A stretch of DNA of 64,000 nucleotides from Tissierella pigra (lineage in GTDB: Bacteria > Bacillota > Clostridia > Tissierellales > Tissierellaceae), in contig NZ_VUNQ01000005.1 of the NCBI RefSeq assembly GCF_009695605.1, positions 1 through 64,000 on the forward strand, read 5' to 3'. Positions 8,492-17,526 of this stretch are shown here, one piece after another; the stretch's first letter is position 1, and each line of letters begins with the position of its first letter. The translations under genes were made by a program, and so were the position numbers. The notes under the pieces are model-generated. The model did no database searches. It was not told where the DNA came from and saw nothing but the letters and a program-made list of their open reading frames with translations.

Positions 8492-9487
8492 GTGATTTTT
8501 ATTTATAATATACATAATGATTTAAAAGAAAAAATAGTGAATCTTAATAATTCCATGGAAGAAAGATATAGGGAAGTCCTTTCAATCGATAAATTATTCT
8601 TAAGGAGATTTATAGAAGAATATATAGGAAAGATTACTTCTTTAAAGAAATTAGACAATAAATATCTAGCTTTGTATGAGGCTAAAGGTGGTATCGTAGG
8701 AGTAGATGGTTCCACTAATCGTATGGGTGGTGCTTATCCTCATTTTGTAGATATATTTCAAGGACTAGCAAAATCTACTATAATTAATAATAAAGCTATA
8801 TTCAAATCAGATTTATATACACCTTTATTTTCAGAAAAAGAAAACAATATATTGGCAGAAGATGAAAAGGAAATAGCAGAGCAGAGGAATAAGTTATTAG
8901 CAAATATAGAAGTAGAAGTTGCCCTTGAAGCCGTAAGAAAATATAAGCCTTATGCAATACTTATGGATGGCTCCTTAATCAGATATAATATATATTCCTA
9001 TGACTCCTGGATAAATCTTAGGGACGAATGTGAAAATCAAGGAGTATTATTAGTGGGAGTTATAAAAGATATAAAGACTTCCATCATAGGAGATAAACTA
9101 AAGGAAGTATATTCTAACATAAATGTAGAAGTTTATGATAGAGAATTACTTTTTGGACAACTTCAATATGGTGAAATGATAATTATAAATGATGAAGTAA
9201 ATAAAAAGAATAAGGAAGGCTATTCTTCCATTTTTATGAGATCATCTCTTCAACCTACAGTAATAGGTATGGATATAATAGATAGCCAGAAAGAATATTT
9301 AGAGGAAATGGGAAGGCTGGTATTCACTTTAACACCAGAAAATAGCAGAGGTGTACCTCTTTGGTTAGATATAGTAGACAAAGAAGTTCAAATATCTGAT
9401 GCCATAATGAAGGGGCTTATGGAAAGATATATGAACAGGGATTTATACGAAAGGTTTTTTGTATCAGAAAGAGCAAAAAGAAATTAA
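8492..9487 (+). CDS. nurA: NurA-domain 5'-3' nuclease
   Basis: This 331-residue protein matches the NurA nuclease family. The first metal-binding aspartate lies in GGIVGVDGSTNRMGGAYPHF-like sequence near residue 70, and a second acidic motif is in ILMDGSLIRY (~residue 160). The C-terminal VPLWLDIVD and late aspartates also fit. NurA resects DNA ends with the HerA translocase, encoded directly downstream. GTG 8492 overlaps the ribosome site GGGGGTGA. A start at ATT 8501, or GTG with an unusual site, is therefore possible, since the first in-frame ATG lies about 34 codons into the frame, well inside the domain's lead helix. Confidence 0.83.
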   Translation: MIFIYNIHNDLKEKIVNLNNSMEERYREVLSIDKLFLRRFIEEYIGKITSLKKLDNKYLALYEAKGGIVGVDGSTNRMGGAYPHFVDIFQGLAKSTIINNKAIFKSDLYTPLFSEKENNILAEDEKEIAEQRNKLLANIEVEVALEAVRKYKPYAILMDGSLIRYNIYSYDSWINLRDECENQGVLLVGVIKDIKTSIIGDKLKEVYSNINVEVYDRELLFGQLQYGEMIIINDEVNKKNKEGYSSIFMRSSLQPTVIGMDIIDSQKEYLEEMGRLVFTLTPENSRGVPLWLDIVDKEVQISDAIMKGLMERYMNRDLYERFFVSERAKRN

Positions 9488-9507
9488 TTTCAAGGGAATT
9501 AATTTCT

Positions 9508-9633
9508 AATTGTGAACTATGAATTAATACGCCTTACGATGTTGGGAAAAACAAAGTCAGTGAACGCAGTTCACTAATCCTTTAATTCAAAATTCACAAT
9601 TCAACATTCAAAATTTGCAACATAGTTGCACTA
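9508..9633. repeat. Intergenic inverted-arm repeat, related to 30976-31065
   Basis: The left arm TAATTGTGAA...GAATTAA pairs with the right arm TTTAATTCAAAATTCACAA. The right end (CAATTCAACATTCAAAATTT then GCAAC..AGTTGCACTAAGG) is nearly repeated before rnmV. The element stops at the ribosome site of herA, so it may lie in the nurA-herA transcript. Confidence 0.6.
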
Positions 9634-9645
9634 AGGAGGACAGAT

Positions 9646-11487
9646 ATGCAAATAGTCGGTATTACTACTCAGCAGGAAGTATTTATAGGATCTAAGACTA
9701 GGAATTTTAGAATAAATGAATTTTTAATTATAGAAGACCCTTATCAAAATGATTTAATGGGGGAAGTTGTTGAAGCCAAGGCTTTCAATAGATATATTCC
9801 CTTAAATATAGCAGGAGATTTTGTAGATTCTTCTGTATTGGAATCTTTAAAAACCTTGGGATATAATATTGATGAGGAAACCATTTATATAGCCAAGGTG
9901 AGACTTTTAAATGAGGCTCTATATCCAGTACAAACAGGAGCAGATGTTAGACTTCCAGAATTTCATGAAGTAAAGGATTTAATGATAAAGACTAAGAAAG
10001 AAGATGGTTTAGTTTTAGGTGTCATTAAAAATACAGATGATATGGCTATAGATATGGACGAAGAATATAAAAATCTTTTATACACCTTTGAAGAAAAAGG
10101 ATTGTGTCCTCAAAGGGAGATACCATATATATTAGATGTAAAATCTATGCACCATTATCCTCATATAGGGGTATTTGGTGGTTCAGGTTCAGGGAAATCC
10201 TTTGGACTTAGGGTAGTTCTTGAGGAATTGATGAAGCAAAATATTCCTACTATAGTATTGGACCCTCACTTTGAAATGGATTTCAGTGAAAGGGCTGGTT
10301 ATTTAGAAGACAACACAATAGACTTTAAGGATAAGTTCAAATGCCTGCAAGTAGGGTTTCATGTAGGTGTTAAATTTGAAGATTTATCTAGCCAAGACTT
10401 GAAAAACTTACTGGATGCTGCCTCACACCTTACAGATTCTATGAACAATGTAGTAGATGTATTATTTAAGAGAAAGGATTCTTTCAGCAGTTTCTATAAT
10501 AAGCTTCAAATGTTAACAGAAGCTCAAGAGGAAGGCTCCATAGATAGAATAGATAATAGAATCAACTATGCAGATCATCAAGAGGAAAAAAAGGCTTGGG
10601 AAAAGAGAAAAGAGCTTTATTTATCCTATGATAAGACCTGTCCTTATAATTCAGTAAAGGGAATAATCTGGAGACTAAAAAGATTAGATAATGAAGGTAT
10701 ATTTTCTAAAGATGTCCGTGAAATAGAAGATGGTCTTCAAAGAGGAAAACTAATGGTTATTCAAGGGAATACTAGAATTCTTCAAGTATTTAGTACTTAT
10801 TTATTAAATAGTTTATATCATAAAAGAAGAGATTATAAGGATGCCTTATATAAGAAGATTCACTCAGAATACTTTCCACCATTTATAGTAGTTACAGATG
10901 AGGCTCATAATTTTGCACCTAAGGGATATGACTCTCCATCTAAATCTATACTAAAAGAAATATCTCAAGAAGGTAGAAAATATGGTGCATTCTTAATTTT
11001 AGCCACTCAAAGACCTACCTTATTAGATGAAACCATAACTGCACAGTTAAATACTAAGTTTATATTTAGAACTGTTAGGGCATCTGATATACAAACAATA
11101 AAGGAAGAAACTGACCTTACAGTAGAAGAGACTAGACGACTTCCTTACTTGAGAACAGGAGATGTATTTATTTCTTCTGCTTCCATGGGAAGGACTATAT
11201 TTGCTAGGATTAGAGCAGCTATAAGCTCCAGCCCCCATACTGAGAATCCCTTTGATGAGTTAAAAAATAAGGGAAAAGAAGATGATGAAAAGTTTTTAAA
11301 TGTAATAAAATCTAAGCTGCCTATAAACGATACAGAACTTTTAGACATAATTATGGAAATTGAAAAGGAAACAGGTATTACCTTTACCTTGGATTCCTTA
11401 GAAGATAGATTAAAACAAATGGTAGAGAAGGAATATATAAAAAAAGAGGAGACTATATTTGGTTACAGATATAAAATTATAAGCTAG
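9646..11487 (+). CDS. herA: HerA-family DNA translocase/helicase ATPase
   Basis: This 613-residue ATPase has an N-terminal HAS-barrel-like region (residues ~1-90) and a DUF87/HerA core. Walker A is GGSGSGKSFGLR (~residue 181), Walker B is FIVVTDEAHNFAPKG (~425), and the sensor motif is LATQRPTLLDETITAQLNTK. FtsK/HerA hexamers pump DNA and, with NurA, process ends in recombinational repair. The upstream nurA supports this pairing. A C-terminal alpha-helical/winged region follows the core. HerA partners also occur in some phage-defence systems, but this standalone pair inside a housekeeping block fits repair at least as well. Confidence 0.9.
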   Translation: MQIVGITTQQEVFIGSKTRNFRINEFLIIEDPYQNDLMGEVVEAKAFNRYIPLNIAGDFVDSSVLESLKTLGYNIDEETIYIAKVRLLNEALYPVQTGADVRLPEFHEVKDLMIKTKKEDGLVLGVIKNTDDMAIDMDEEYKNLLYTFEEKGLCPQREIPYILDVKSMHHYPHIGVFGGSGSGKSFGLRVVLEELMKQNIPTIVLDPHFEMDFSERAGYLEDNTIDFKDKFKCLQVGFHVGVKFEDLSSQDLKNLLDAASHLTDSMNNVVDVLFKRKDSFSSFYNKLQMLTEAQEEGSIDRIDNRINYADHQEEKKAWEKRKELYLSYDKTCPYNSVKGIIWRLKRLDNEGIFSKDVREIEDGLQRGKLMVIQGNTRILQVFSTYLLNSLYHKRRDYKDALYKKIHSEYFPPFIVVTDEAHNFAPKGYDSPSKSILKEISQEGRKYGAFLILATQRPTLLDETITAQLNTKFIFRTVRASDIQTIKEETDLTVEETRRLPYLRTGDVFISSASMGRTIFARIRAAISSSPHTENPFDELKNKGKEDDEKFLNVIKSKLPINDTELLDIIMEIEKETGITFTLDSLEDRLKQMVEKEYIKKEETIFGYRYKIIS

Positions 11488-11600
11488 ATATAGGACAAAG
11501 ATATAAATTTCATAGAAAGTATATTTAGTTTTATTGAAGAACTTAATAAAATAATAATTGAGTTACTGTAGCTAACAGATAGATTTAATATATAATACTG

Positions 11601-11634
11601 AAAAAATTGTTTCTTATAAGAAACAATTTTTTTA
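11601..11634 (+). terminator. Intrinsic terminator after herA
   Basis: AAAATTGTTTCTTA / TAAGAAACAATTTT palindrome followed by T residues. It lies in the 325-base herA to c-di-GMP-enzyme gap, which otherwise holds only the promoter at ~11745 and no coding frame I can support. Confidence 0.8.
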
Positions 11635-11741
11635 TAATAAATAGGAGATTTTTTCATGTATACCAGACCAATAAACTTAACTAAAATTTTTTAATGGAAA
11701 ATTTGAAATATTTAGAAGAAAGTGTCTAAAAAGGGAAAAGA

Positions 11742-11750
11742 TGTTATAAT
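11742..11750 (+). promoter_or_regulatory. Extended -10 promoter for the c-di-GMP enzyme gene
   Basis: TGTTATAAT is a consensus extended -10 about 63 bases before the ATG. No clear -35 is visible. Confidence 0.45.
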
Positions 11751-11812
11751 ACTGGGTATAAGTAATATGTCAAATAAGATATAAGTATATATTAAATTGT
11801 CGAGGTGGTATA

Positions 11813-14416
11813 ATGAAAACTATCCAAAAAAGATTTTATTTATTTGCACTATTATTGACTGTAGTTGTTGTTATAGGACTAATAACCCAATATTCATATT
11901 TAAATAAAATCATAATAGAGACTAAAGAGTCCAATATGGAAGAATCTATAGAACATTTGGGTTATCAAATAGAGGATAATTTAAAATATCACAGTAAACA
12001 TATTATTGAAGCTGTAGAACATTTGTCAACAGAAGAATGGAATGGAGATGAAATATATAATTATTTCCATAGAATTGTAAAGATTCAGCCTTCCATTAAA
12101 CAGATATATTTTGGAGATATAAATAATAACTTTATAATTTCAAGTGATTGGATACCACCTAATGATTATGATGCAAGAAAAAGAGACTGGTATATAAATG
12201 CAGTAAAAGAAAATAGCCTTGTATTTACAAATATATATATGGATGCAGTAGATAACCAATTGATAATAGGAATATCAAAACCTGTGTACAATAGCAGTGG
12301 AAATCTATTGGGAGTTGTAGCTGCTGATATTAGTATGGAAGGAATTATAGAAATAGTTCAGGATACTAAGATTAAAGGGTTGGGCTATTCTTTTTTAATA
12401 GATGGCTTTGGCAATTTATTGGCACATCCAAAATATAAGTATGAATCCAATCAAGATTTTGTAAATATCAACTCCATAGGAGATAATATATATGAAGGCA
12501 TTATAAATAATAAGACTGGAAGAATAGAGATAGAACTAGATGGAGTACTAGGTTATTTATCTTACCAATCAATAGAAAACACTGATTGGGTTATTGGAAA
12601 TTTCATGTCTTTAGAGGAATTTAGAGGAAATGATAATGCTATTATTAGAATGTCCATTATAATAATTATAATATCTATAGTTATTTTTGGTTCTTTTATA
12701 TATTTGCAAAGAGTTAATATTCTTATTCCTATATATAAATTGGACAAAGATATTGGAGCTATAAATATTGAAAAGAATCTTGGATATCGTATGTCAATAA
12801 ATCAAAATGAGCCTTTTGTAGAACTAAGAGAGACAATTAATTTTGTGCTGAATAAAGCACAAGAATTTTTTGAGCAGATAGAACAAGATAATGAAGAGAT
12901 AATAGCTCAGACTGAAGAATTAGAGGCATCCTATGGACAATTAGCAGCTATGGAAGAAGAGTTAAGGGCTCAGTATATGAGTTTAGTAAAATCTGAAAGT
13001 GAGTTAAAACAAGTTTTAGCAAAGAATAAAGCCATAATAGAAGCATTGCCTGATATATTATTCATAATAAATAGTGAAGGACGGTTTATAGAAGTAGAAA
13101 CATCAAATAACAGTAGATTATATTTACCAATAGAAGAGTTTTTAGGTAAGTCAGTTTATGAAATATTTCCTCCAGAAATATCTAATATCACCATGGAAAA
13201 GATAAAATATGTACTAGAGAACAACACTTTAGAAACTTTTGAATATACTTTGAATATGTCAAATGTTAAATATGATTATGAAGTGAGAATAGCCAAGATT
13301 AATCAAAAAGAAGTATTGTCTATAGTCAGAGATGTAACAGCAAAGAAGAAAATGGAAAATGAATTAATAAGACTATCTTATAAGGACCAGCTAACAGGTC
13401 TGTATAATAGAAGGTTTTTTGAAGAAGAACTACTTAGACTGGATAGTATTGAAAACTTACCCCTTACAATTATAATGGGTGATGTAAATGGATTGAAGCT
13501 TATAAACGATTCTTTTGGACATTCAGCTGGAGACGAGTTACTAAAGGCTGTAGGAAATAATATAACAAATGGCTGCAGAAAAGGTGATATAGTAGCAAGG
13601 ATTAGTGGTGATGAATTTGTAATTATTTTACCAGAAACTGACGAAAGAGATGCAGAAGAAGTTGTAAATAGATTAAAAGAATTAAATGCAAATACTAAGT
13701 TAGAAGATAAGAAATTATCCAATATAGAAATATCCGTATCCTTTGGTATTGGAACTAAACATACTATGGATATTAGTACTTCTGAAATATTTAAAATGTC
13801 TGAAGATAATATGTATAAGAATAAGTTGTTTGAAGGACCTAGCATGAGAAGCAAAACAATAGATACTATTATAAGTGCATTATATGAGTTAAGCAAAAAT
13901 GAGGAAGAACATTCTCAAAGGGTATCAAAAATGGCTCAAGAATTATGTAAGTCTTTAGGCATGAAAGAAGATATGTTGAAAAAAGTAGAAAAGGTTGGAT
14001 TGCTTCATGATATAGGAAAGATTGCAGTTAATAAATCTGTGCTAGATAAACCTGGAGTACTTAGTGAAGCTGAATGGGAAGAAATGAAGAAACATCCTGA
14101 AATTGGATATAGAATACTTAGTACAGTGACTGAGCTATCAGAAATAGCAGAATATACCTTAAGTCATCATGAACGATATGACGGACAAGGCTATCCAAAG
14201 GGACTAAAGGGAGAAGAGATACCTTTAATATCTAGAATTATAGCCATAGTTGATTCCTATGATGCAATGGCATCAGATAGAGTTTATAGAAAGGCATTAC
14301 CTCGAGATAAAATAGTAAAAGAATTTAAAAAGAATGCAGGAACCCAATTTGATCCTTACTTAGTAAGAGTATTTATAGAAGATGTTCTTAAAGTCCAATG
14401 GGATGAAATAAATTAA
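11813..14416 (+). CDS. dCache - PAS - GGDEF - HD-GYP membrane c-di-GMP enzyme
   Basis: This 867-residue sensor has a membrane helix at residues ~9-29, an extracytoplasmic Cache-type domain (~35-275, with YDARKRDWY and PVYNSSGNLLGVVAADIS), and a second helix at ~282-302. A coiled coil (~355-405), a PAS domain (~405-510), GGDEF (~520-675) and HD-GYP (~690-860) follow. The cyclase loop reads SGDEF, with the inhibitory I-site RKGD five residues upstream. The phosphodiesterase site is HDIGK with HHERYDGQGYP. Both activities look intact, so the direction probably depends on the ligand. It is a single-gene unit, convergent with yabE. Confidence 0.93.
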   Translation: MKTIQKRFYLFALLLTVVVVIGLITQYSYLNKIIIETKESNMEESIEHLGYQIEDNLKYHSKHIIEAVEHLSTEEWNGDEIYNYFHRIVKIQPSIKQIYFGDINNNFIISSDWIPPNDYDARKRDWYINAVKENSLVFTNIYMDAVDNQLIIGISKPVYNSSGNLLGVVAADISMEGIIEIVQDTKIKGLGYSFLIDGFGNLLAHPKYKYESNQDFVNINSIGDNIYEGIINNKTGRIEIELDGVLGYLSYQSIENTDWVIGNFMSLEEFRGNDNAIIRMSIIIIIISIVIFGSFIYLQRVNILIPIYKLDKDIGAINIEKNLGYRMSINQNEPFVELRETINFVLNKAQEFFEQIEQDNEEIIAQTEELEASYGQLAAMEEELRAQYMSLVKSESELKQVLAKNKAIIEALPDILFIINSEGRFIEVETSNNSRLYLPIEEFLGKSVYEIFPPEISNITMEKIKYVLENNTLETFEYTLNMSNVKYDYEVRIAKINQKEVLSIVRDVTAKKKMENELIRLSYKDQLTGLYNRRFFEEELLRLDSIENLPLTIIMGDVNGLKLINDSFGHSAGDELLKAVGNNITNGCRKGDIVARISGDEFVIILPETDERDAEEVVNRLKELNANTKLEDKKLSNIEISVSFGIGTKHTMDISTSEIFKMSEDNMYKNKLFEGPSMRSKTIDTIISALYELSKNEEEHSQRVSKMAQELCKSLGMKEDMLKKVEKVGLLHDIGKIAVNKSVLDKPGVLSEAEWEEMKKHPEIGYRILSTVTELSEIAEYTLSHHERYDGQGYPKGLKGEEIPLISRIIAIVDSYDAMASDRVYRKALPRDKIVKEFKKNAGTQFDPYLVRVFIEDVLKVQWDEIN

Positions 14417-14446
14417 AATAGACTCCTTAGAGTCTATTTTAATTTA
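14415..14446. terminator. Bidirectional terminator between c-di-GMP gene and yabE
   Basis: AAAATAGACTC / GAGTCTATTTT around CTTA, with A/T runs on both sides. The minus-strand gene's stop codon overlaps the stem. Confidence 0.85.
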
Positions 14447-15470
14447 ATATATATACTTTAACCTTTCTTCTTCCAAATTTATAGACATCTTTGCTATTAT
14501 GAAAGAAAAGATCAATTTTATTTCCCTTTATTGCACCACCTGTATCTTCTGCTACAGCAAAACCGTAATCTTTAGTCCCATCAAGGCTCTTAACATAAAG
14601 TTTCGTGCCAAGTGGTATTACTTTAGGGTCAACAGCAACTACTCCAGGCCTAACTTTTGTACCAGAAGCTGTAAGGCCATAATATTTATCCCCTGGACGT
14701 TTTCCACAACTTTCAAAGGATAAATCATATGCAGTAGCTGTCATAGTCACAGCTTTTCTATAGCTAGTGTTACCTCTAGAGGTAACTATTAAATTGTTTG
14801 TACCTTTTTCTATAATTTCAGAAACAGGTTCAGTGACTATTTCTTCTTTTACTAATTCTTTTGATTTTAACTCACCATTTACATATTCATTTTTATAGTA
14901 AGTTTTTTTGAGACCATTTTTACCTTTTTGGACAGTTTGTACTGTTCCATAATCTAAGTTATGGTTTTTATTTACAGTTTTTTCAAAAGGAATAGGAACT
15001 TCAGCAGTTTCCATTACTTCTTCAACATGAAATAATTCAATTTTCTCTCCACTATATATTTTTTCATGTAGTCCAGGATACGTATAGTCCTTTTCACCTA
15101 ATGCAATGCCTTTGTCATCTAATACTTCACCAACAGTAGAGTAGTAAGAAACAATATCTAACTCTCCAACATAGGTAGAAACAGTATATGACTTAGGATT
15201 CTTTATAATTATATTCATATTGTCTTCAATTTCTGTGTCTAAATCTACATTGATATAGGCATTTTTAGCAATGGATATATCCTCCTTTTGGAGAAGGTCT
15301 TCCACTGTTTTGGCATTTGAAGTTACTTCTATAACTTCATCTTCCATTAGTAAGGTAATGTTTCTAATATTACCTTGGTACACATAAAACCCTAAAGATA
15401 CAGTTACAGCTATAGCGAGGGCAGTCAAGACTATAAATTTCCAAGTCTTATTGACTGGATAATTTTCCAT
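14439..15470 (-). CDS. yabE: YabE-like cell-wall protein: DUF348, G5 and 3D domains
   Basis: This 343-residue protein has an N-terminal membrane anchor/signal (ALAIAVTVSLGFYVYQG). Two DUF348 ubiquitin-like modules follow (KTVEDLLQKEDISI and STVGEVLDDKGIAL), then a G5 domain (~residues 145-225). It ends in a 3D domain with the catalytic-type aspartates AVDPKVIPLGTKLYV and AEDTGGAIKGNKIDLFF. Such proteins are predicted muralytic enzymes related to resuscitation-promoting factors. In Bacillus yabE lies between yabD(tatD) and rnmV; here it has moved to about 15 kb before tatD and is inverted. ATG start behind AGGAGG. Confidence 0.88.
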   Translation of the reverse strand: MENYPVNKTWKFIVLTALAIAVTVSLGFYVYQGNIRNITLLMEDEVIEVTSNAKTVEDLLQKEDISIAKNAYINVDLDTEIEDNMNIIIKNPKSYTVSTYVGELDIVSYYSTVGEVLDDKGIALGEKDYTYPGLHEKIYSGEKIELFHVEEVMETAEVPIPFEKTVNKNHNLDYGTVQTVQKGKNGLKKTYYKNEYVNGELKSKELVKEEIVTEPVSEIIEKGTNNLIVTSRGNTSYRKAVTMTATAYDLSFESCGKRPGDKYYGLTASGTKVRPGVVAVDPKVIPLGTKLYVKSLDGTKDYGFAVAEDTGGAIKGNKIDLFFHNSKDVYKFGRRKVKVYILN

Positions 15471-15632
15471 AATATACCTCCTATAATTTCACTATTCTAG
15501 TATTGTAATCAAAAAGATTTGGTTTGTCAAATTTTTGAGATAATATACATATTATTCTGAAAAATAAACTATGTGATTAGTTATATTAGATATGATATAC
15601 AATAATTGGAAAAATATTCATAAAATTAAATA

Positions 15633-15661
15633 TTGACAAAAAAACTTTTTTATATTACAAT
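15633..15661 (+). promoter_or_regulatory. Sigma-A promoter of the trp operon
   Basis: TTGACA (15633-15638), a 17-bp spacer and TACAAT (15656-15661) precede the T-box leader. Confidence 0.8.
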
Positions 15662-15679
15662 CTTTAAAAGTTAAAGAAT

Positions 15680-16040
15680 TCATTGATTGGAAAAAGTAAG
15701 CAATACTTGAAGATTTAGAGAGTCGGGGACGGTGGAAGCCCGATACGGATGGTCTGCTGAATGGTTCCATGAGAAGCGGTGTGAAATCTTAGGAGAGTAT
15801 CATTAGCCGAGTGTCTTACGTTATAAAGACGGGATATCGAAATATTATTATTTCCGTATCTTCAGAGTGAGGTAGTCAACTATCTATATTAGGTGGCATA
15901 GCGAGGTGTAACATTTCGTCCTAAACATTAGGATTGAAATGTTTTTTTGTTTTATTACCTAGGATATAAGATTACCTAAAAAAGGTGGCAACACGGGGTG
16001 TTAAGCACTTCGTCCTTATATAAGGACGAAGTGCTTTTTT
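15680..16040 (+). promoter_or_regulatory. Tryptophan T-box leader with one Stem I and two antiterminator/terminator modules
   Basis: Stem I landmarks are the AGAGAG box (15717-15722) and GGTGGAAGCCCGAT. The probable specifier TGG (15762-15764, in GAATGGTTCC) is the Trp codon. A first T-box AGGTGGCATAGCGAGG (15891-15906) is followed by a terminator (15911-15948: ACATTTCGTCC / GGATTGAAATGT, T-run). Only about 35 bases later a second T-box, AAGGTGGCAACACGG (~15982-15995), precedes another terminator (16002-16038: AAGCACTTCGTCC / GGACGAAGTGCTT, T-run). There is no room for a second Stem I, so both antiterminators must serve the same tRNA-Trp-reading module. Confidence 0.87.
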
Positions 16041-16065
16041 GTGCCAAGAAAAGGGGGATTATACT

Positions 16066-17523
16066 ATGTATCCAGATTATGAAGAATTTAAAAGATTAAG
16101 TAAAGAAAGAAAAATAGTTTCTATTTCATCGGAAATAGATGGTGATATGGAAACACCTATTTCTTTATTTAGTAAGTTGTGCAAACGTAAAAAGACCTTT
16201 CTATTGGAAAGCGTTGAAGGAGGAATTAAGTGGGGGAGATATTCTTATATGGGAAGAAATCCTTTTATGGAAATTATGGCTTATGGTAATGAAGTCACAA
16301 TAATTAAAGGAAATGAGACAATAAAAAAAGAGGGAGATGCTCTTAGTATTGTACAAGAGATTATAGACAAATATAAAATAGCTCCAATAGAAAGTCCAGA
16401 GGATTTTATAGGTGGAGCTGTAGGATTTATTGGTTATGATTTAATAAAAGACATCAATGGAGTAGCAAGTACAAATAAAGAGAGCATAAAAACCCCAGAC
16501 TTACACCTGTTACTGCATAAAAATATCATCATTTATGATCATATAAGACAAAAGATAAAGATTATTGTAATTCTAGAAATAGGAGAATCCTTAAAAAAAA
16601 TCTATGAAGAAGGAGTATTAGAGATAGAGAAAATAAAAGAAGAAATACTAGAAATCAAGACTTATACGGCGAAAGAGACACAGAGACATTTAGAAGAAGT
16701 TTATTATATTAGTAATGAAACAAAGGAAAGTTTTATAGAAAAGGTTTTAGAAGCTAAGGAATATATAAAAAATGGGGAGTTATTGCAAGTAGTTCTATCT
16801 CAAAGATTTGATTTTCATACAAAAATTGATCCTTTTGAAGCTTATAGAAAACTGAGGGTTTTAAATCCTTCTCCATATATGTATTATATAAATTTTGGAT
16901 TTTATCATATAGTTGGTTCTTCTCCAGAGACTTTAGTGAAGATAAACAGGGATAAGGTAGAAACTTGCCCTATTGCAGGCACTAGACCTAGAGGAAAAGA
17001 TTTAGATGAAGATGAATTCTACGCAAAAGATTTATTAGAAGATCAAAAGGAGCAAAAGGAACATTTGATGTTAGTAGACTTGTCTAAAGAAGATATGAAC
17101 AAAATATCAGAAGATGGAACTGTTGAAGTTAGCCGATTTATGGAGATACAAAAATATTCTCATGTAATGCACATAGTTTCACATTTAACAGGAAAAATCA
17201 AAAAAAATTTAAGTAATTATGATGTTATAAAAGTTTGTGCTCCAGCAGGAACTGTATCTGGAGCACCAAAATTAAGAGCATTAGAGATTATAGAAAAGCT
17301 AGAAAATAGAAAAAGAGGAATATATGCAGGGGCTATTGGATATTTGGGGTTTGATGGCAACATGGATGCTTGTATTGCCATAAGGACTATAGTCTTTATG
17401 GATAATATAGCGTATATACAAACTGGTGCAGGAATCGTTTCAGATTCCAATCCTGAAAGTGAATATGAAGAAACCTTAAAGAAAGCAAAAGCACTTGTGG
17501 AGTGTATTAGGAAGGGGGAGTAA
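16066..17523 (+). CDS. trpE: Anthranilate synthase component I
   Basis: TrpE converts chorismate to anthranilate using ammonia, normally from the TrpG glutaminase. The 485-residue chorismate-binding enzyme has the N-terminal feedback element LLES (FLLESVEGG...RYSYMG), GGAVGFIGYD, and the catalytic core YYINFG..HIVGSSPE, CPIAGTRPRG, APAGTVSGAPK and GAIGYLGFDG. ATG 16066 behind AAGGGGGA is preferred over TTG 16039, which lies inside the terminator region. It is the first gene of the T-box-controlled operon. No trpG is encoded next to it. Confidence 0.96.
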   Translation: MYPDYEEFKRLSKERKIVSISSEIDGDMETPISLFSKLCKRKKTFLLESVEGGIKWGRYSYMGRNPFMEIMAYGNEVTIIKGNETIKKEGDALSIVQEIIDKYKIAPIESPEDFIGGAVGFIGYDLIKDINGVASTNKESIKTPDLHLLLHKNIIIYDHIRQKIKIIVILEIGESLKKIYEEGVLEIEKIKEEILEIKTYTAKETQRHLEEVYYISNETKESFIEKVLEAKEYIKNGELLQVVLSQRFDFHTKIDPFEAYRKLRVLNPSPYMYYINFGFYHIVGSSPETLVKINRDKVETCPIAGTRPRGKDLDEDEFYAKDLLEDQKEQKEHLMLVDLSKEDMNKISEDGTVEVSRFMEIQKYSHVMHIVSHLTGKIKKNLSNYDVIKVCAPAGTVSGAPKLRALEIIEKLENRKRGIYAGAIGYLGFDGNMDACIAIRTIVFMDNIAYIQTGAGIVSDSNPESEYEETLKKAKALVECIRKGE

Positions 17524-17526
17524 ATT

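Noticed and set aside
8492-11487. NurA-HerA as a phage-defence island
   Set aside because: No toxin, Sir2, DUF4297, integrase or other defence gene is adjacent, and the pair lies in a conserved housekeeping order.
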